From Fidelibacterota bacterium (GTDB taxonomy: Bacteria; Fidelibacterota; Fidelibacteria; Fidelibacterales; Fidelibacteraceae), in the NCBI GenBank assembly GCA_030596185.1, contig JAUVKP010000029.1, positions 1 through 8,326 of the forward strand: a DNA stretch of 8,326 bases. Direction: 5' to 3'. The position numbers and the translations under genes are program-made. Of this stretch, positions 6,928 through 8,326 are shown in pieces. Each line of letters starts with the position of its first letter. Position 1 is the stretch's first letter. The notes beneath the pieces were generated by a model. That model made no database searches. It saw only the letters and a list, made by a program, of their open reading frames with translations, and was not told the DNA's origin.

Positions 6928-7584
6928 TTACTCAATTATATTTACGATTACCTTCGCATGGCGAAGTACTTTTTTATCTATCATATATCCTTTTTCAAAT
7001 TCTTCAAGGATAATATTATCTTTTTCATCTTCAACTGCACGAGTCAACATGGCATCATGTTTCTCGGAATCAAATTTTTCTCCCACAACATTAAAGGGAC
7101 TGACCTTATAGTTTTCAAGATAGCTTAATAATTTACTTCGGATCATTGAGAATCCTTCAGAGATCTCGCTATCTTTATCATGATGTTGTAAAGCTCGGTC
7201 AATGTCATCAAGGACAGGCAAAAGATTTATCAACATACTGTCCTTGTATAACTCTTTTGTGCGCAATTGGTCTTTATTTATACGCTTTTTAAAATTCTCA
7301 AATTCTGCAGCCAATAAAAGAAAATTATCCTGAACTTCTTTTGTCTTTGCTTGAAGATCTGCATTTTCAACGATCAGTTTATCAATCTCTTTTTGAGTTA
7401 AGGGTGGCTTCTTTTCAGTACTCTTCTTTTTCTTATTATCTACCGAGGAAGATTTTTTCTTTTCCGACTTTTTCTTGCTACCTTCTGCCTTCTGGCTTCC
7501 TGCTTCTGATTTCTGTTCTTTAGCGGGCTCCTTGGGAGAACTTGCTTTCTCCTTAGGATTTTTTTTTGATTTTTCGTCTGTCAT
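6928..7584 (-). CDS. grpE: GrpE, nucleotide exchange factor for DnaK
   Basis: GrpE releases ADP from DnaK as part of the DnaK-DnaJ-GrpE cycle in the cytosol. The long dimer helix covers about 63-115 (LAAEFENFKKR at 91-101), the four-helix bundle about 116-162 (LLPVLDDIDRAL at 121-132), and the beta domain about 163-218, with the family signature GYMIDKKVLRHAKVIV at 199-214. A Lys/Ser/Glu-rich tail of some 60 residues precedes the conserved part, longer than in many GrpE proteins. Part of it (about residues 22-36) is written by a 7-bp repeat array. A TTG at 7614 is in frame, but the ATG at 7584 is chosen because AAAGGAG lies 9 nt upstream and within the longer reading. It is first gene of the operon. 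hrcA is not adjacent and no CIRCE operator is visible. Confidence 0.97.
   Translation of the reverse strand: MTDEKSKKNPKEKASSPKEPAKEQKSEAGSQKAEGSKKKSEKKKSSSVDNKKKKSTEKKPPLTQKEIDKLIVENADLQAKTKEVQDNFLLLAAEFENFKKRINKDQLRTKELYKDSMLINLLPVLDDIDRALQHHDKDSEISEGFSMIRSKLLSYLENYKVSPFNVVGEKFDSEKHDAMLTRAVEDEKDNIILEEFEKGYMIDKKVLRHAKVIVNIIE
7483..7517 (-). repeat. Heptamer tandem array D inside grpE
   Basis: Five contiguous 7-nt units read on the coding strand: AACAGAA, ATCAGAA, GCAGGAA, GCCAGAA, GGCAGAA. They are a variable dinucleotide plus the core CAGAA (one unit AGGAA). Because 7 is not a multiple of 3, the frame rotates per unit and three units equal seven codons, giving the related heptapeptides QKSEAGS and QKAEGSK. 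The array lies in the disordered N-terminal tail of GrpE, where such a change is tolerable. Confidence 0.7.
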
Positions 7585-7593
7585 TCTTTCATT

Positions 7594-7600
7594 CTCCTTT
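7594..7600 (-). promoter_or_regulatory. Ribosome binding site deciding the grpE start
   Basis: AAAGGAG lies 9 nt before the ATG at 7584. It would fall inside the coding region if the upstream TTG at 7614 were used, so it argues for the shorter protein. Confidence 0.7.
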
Positions 7601-7629
7601 GTGTGACGATTCAACCCTTCCCTTGCCCC

Positions 7630-7638
7630 GCAAAGATA
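7630..7638 (-). promoter_or_regulatory. Candidate promoter element of the grpE operon (TAnnTTTG type)
   Basis: TATCTTTGC on the minus strand matches the TAnnTTTG -7 element known from Bacteroidota and lies about 45 nt before the grpE start, leaving a short leader with the ribosome site. No TTG at the usual upstream distance is clear. A sigma-70-like alternative lies just upstream: TTGAAA (7665-7670), 17-nt spacer, TAAATT (7642-7647). Either could serve. The surrounding AT-rich sequence makes chance matches common. Confidence 0.45.
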
Positions 7639-7680
7639 ATAAATTTACATAAAATAACTAATCTTTTCAAGTAATAATAG

Positions 7681-7694
7681 AATCGGTAATCGGA
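7681..7694. repeat. Two-unit heptamer repeat upstream of grpE
   Basis: AATCGGT and AATCGGA lie head to tail with exactly 7-nt spacing. Two units alone could be chance. They are listed because four longer 7-nt arrays occur in the same window. Confidence 0.35.
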
Positions 7695-7749
7695 AGATTC
7701 AAATTATTATCTCTTATTACTAATAACATGTCCTGTCATCTCGAACAGT

Positions 7750-7770
7750 CTACGCTCTACGAGCTACGAC
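7750..7770 (-). repeat. Heptamer tandem array C
   Basis: Three contiguous units on the minus strand, GTCGTAG, CTCGTAG and AGCGTAG, share the core CGTAG after a variable dinucleotide. The core differs by one base from that of array B next to rsfS. It is embedded in the left half of the palindromic repeat. Confidence 0.6.
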
Positions 7771-7873
7771 CGTCAGGCCACGTGCCTTGCCAACCATAGC
7801 TTTAGCGTAGGTTGGGAGAGATCTCAAAATTCTGATATCTTTAATGAGGGTTTAGAATCATGACAACAAAGAG

Positions 7874-7958
7874 ATCGTGCTTGCCCCGACGAAGGTCGGG
7901 GAACCCGCCACCGATGTTTCGGGGTCGTTTCACCGATATTTATCGGCACAGGCACGAT
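7874..7958. repeat. Cloverleaf-like inverted repeat structure
   Basis: An outer 7-bp stem ATCGTGC/GCACGAT (7874-7880 with 7952-7958) encloses three hairpins: CCCCGAC-GAAG-GTCGGGG (7884-7901), CCGA-TGTT-TCGG (7911-7922, weak) and CCGATA-TT-TATCGG (7933-7946). The form recalls a tRNA cloverleaf of 85 nt, but no anticodon arm or T-loop is present. It is more likely the folded half of a repeat element. Because it is palindromic it can form on either strand. Confidence 0.6.
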
Positions 7959-7962
7959 GACA

Positions 7963-8052
7963 TACTTCTTAGTCAGTAAATCATATTCCGTCATTTATAA
8001 TTTCACCGCACTCCAAATCCCGCAGCTATAATAATTGGTTCACATAAAAAAA
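7963..8052. other. Non-coding stretch between repeat and rsfS terminator, nothing recognised
   Basis: These AT-rich bases lie between the palindromic repeat and the rsfS terminator. I find no supported gene, no ribosome site followed by a usable frame, and no clear promoter. The minus-strand T-run belonging to the rsfS terminator lies at its right end (8046-8052). Confidence 0.5.
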
Positions 8053-8072
8053 GGGACAAGCATGCTTGTCCC
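8046..8072 (-). terminator. Intrinsic terminator of rsfS
   Basis: On the minus strand a perfect 20-nt palindrome, GGGACAAG-CATG-CTTGTCCC (8072-8053), is followed directly by seven T residues (8052-8046). This is a textbook rho-independent terminator, with an 8-bp stem if CATG is left as the loop. It ends transcription from rsfS and separates it from the grpE operon. It belongs to the same sequence family as the palindrome at 1962-1981. Confidence 0.9.
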
Positions 8073-8079
8073 CTATATT

Positions 8080-8114
8080 TTACGACTTACTGTTTACGGT
8101 TTACGCCTTACGAT
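8080..8114 (-). repeat. Heptamer tandem array B at the rsfS stop codon
   Basis: Five contiguous units on the minus strand: ATCGTAA, GGCGTAA, ACCGTAA, ACAGTAA, GTCGTAA. The core is CGTAA (one unit AGTAA) behind a variable dinucleotide. A possible sixth, AATATAG (8073-8079), joins the array directly to the terminator palindrome. The first unit supplies the TAA stop codon of rsfS. Confidence 0.75.
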
Positions 8115-8326
8115 GCTTCATCACGAACGACTATTTTCTCAGCATCTGCCCAGAGTGTTTCCAAATCATAGTATTCGCGGGTTTTAGCATCAAAAAGGTG
8201 AACAACAACATCGACATAGTCCATAAGGATCCATTTAAGGTTTATATATCCCTCTTTGTGCCATACTTTTACTTTATAGTGAGAAAGTTCATCTTCAATA
8301 TAATCTGCCATACCTTTAACGTGAGT
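8108..8326 (-). CDS. rsfS: Ribosomal silencing factor RsfS (Iojap/YbeB family), N-terminus beyond window
   Basis: This is the C-terminal 72 residues of RsfS, which binds ribosomal protein uL14 on the 50S subunit and blocks joining with 30S, slowing translation when nutrients are short. The conserved block LKWILMDYVDVVVHLFDAKT and then REYYDLETLWADAEKI is the diagnostic end of the family. A Met codon lies at 8311, but the frame continues without a stop to the window edge as THVKG-MADYIEDEL. That matches the family's helix preceding this block, so the Met is internal and roughly 40 residues are missing. The stop codon lies in heptamer array B and a strong terminator follows, so rsfS is the last gene of its unit. 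Confidence 0.93.
   Translation of the reverse strand, partial: THVKGMADYIEDELSHYKVKVWHKEGYINLKWILMDYVDVVVHLFDAKTREYYDLETLWADAEKIVVRDEAS

Larger units (their letters stand above)
7734..7962. mobile_element. Composite palindromic repeat between rsfS and grpE, MITE-like
   Basis: The stretch is bounded by TGTCATC (7734-7740) and its complement GATGACA (7956-7962), with a third copy of the end as ATGACA at 7860-7865, so it may be two elements side by side. The left half holds heptamer array C (7750-7770), a hairpin CCAACC/GGTTGG (7790-7795, 7810-7815) and the palindrome GAGATCTC (7818-7825). The right half folds on itself (see 7874-7958). It has no reading frame of note and is far richer in G+C and in inverted repeats than its AT-rich flanks. 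A non-autonomous transposable or REP-like element is inferred; a direct target duplication is not evident. Confidence 0.5.

Noticed and set aside
7874..7958. tRNA-like cloverleaf
   Set aside because: The 7-bp outer stem and length resemble a tRNA, but there is no T-loop consensus, no plausible anticodon loop and the middle arm has only four pairs.
7824..7994. Minus-strand 56-residue frame across the intergenic repeat
   Set aside because: It spans the whole cloverleaf-like structure, has no ribosome site, resembles no family and has the Arg/Pro composition expected from the hairpin arms.
7585..8107. CIRCE heat-shock operator
   Set aside because: No TTAGCACTC-N9-GAGTGCTAA or near match was found upstream of grpE.
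8080..8114. CRISPR or iteron-type origin repeats
   Set aside because: Units are 7 nt with no spacers, which excludes CRISPR. Iterons are longer, and no replication initiator gene or DnaA-box cluster is visible.
8108..8311. Short complete gene starting at the Met codon at 8311
   Set aside because: The frame stays open to the window edge and the upstream residues THVKG fit the RsfS family, so this is a fragment of a longer gene.

Overview
The window (about 38% G+C by eye) looks like chromosomal DNA of a Gram-negative, probably uncultivated bacterium, plausibly from the Fibrobacterota-Chlorobiota-Bacteroidota (FCB) side of the tree. The hints are a lipoprotein-like M16 peptidase, pilM/pilN/pilO-type genes, and a TAnnTTTG-type promoter element of the kind used by Bacteroidota. 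I cannot name the organism. All recognised genes lie on the minus strand.

Layout in transcription order, right to left. (1) 8108-8326: 3' part of rsfS, the ribosome silencing factor, followed at once by a short heptamer array and a strong intrinsic terminator. (2) 7585-8107: about 520 non-coding bases holding a composite palindromic repeat (7734-7962) with a cloverleaf-like folding half, and the promoter region of the next operon. (3) 2086-7584: a tight seven-gene operon, grpE - dnaJ - ComEA-like helix-hairpin-helix protein - membrane-anchored pilin-like protein - PilM-like - PilN/PilO-like - rsmD, with junctions of 3, 13, 16, 2, 12 and -1 nt. (4) 1884-2085: a second non-coding stretch with a heptamer array, a hairpin, a GCATGC palindrome related to the rsfS terminator, and an AT-rich inverted repeat. 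(5) 1-1883: the 5' part of an M16 zinc peptidase gene with a lipoprotein-like leader.

Functionally, the operon joins the Hsp70 co-chaperones (GrpE, DnaJ) and 16S rRNA methyltransferase RsmD to four envelope proteins resembling part of a type IV pilus, type II secretion or competence machine. The PilM-like protein has a degenerate actin-type nucleotide site, PilN and PilO appear fused, and the pilin-like protein lacks a prepilin peptidase site. No secretin, ATPase or prepilin peptidase gene lies in the window.

The most unusual signal is a set of four short tandem arrays with a strict 7-bp period. Read on the minus strand, each unit is a variable dinucleotide plus a conserved 5-nt core ending in AA or AG. 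The core differs between arrays (ACAAA/CAAAA, CGTAA, CGTAG, CAGAA) but the architecture does not. Two arrays begin at stop codons (rsmD, rsfS) and are followed by members of one GCATGC hairpin family. One lies in a palindromic repeat, and one lies inside the grpE coding sequence, where it writes a seven-residue peptide repeat.
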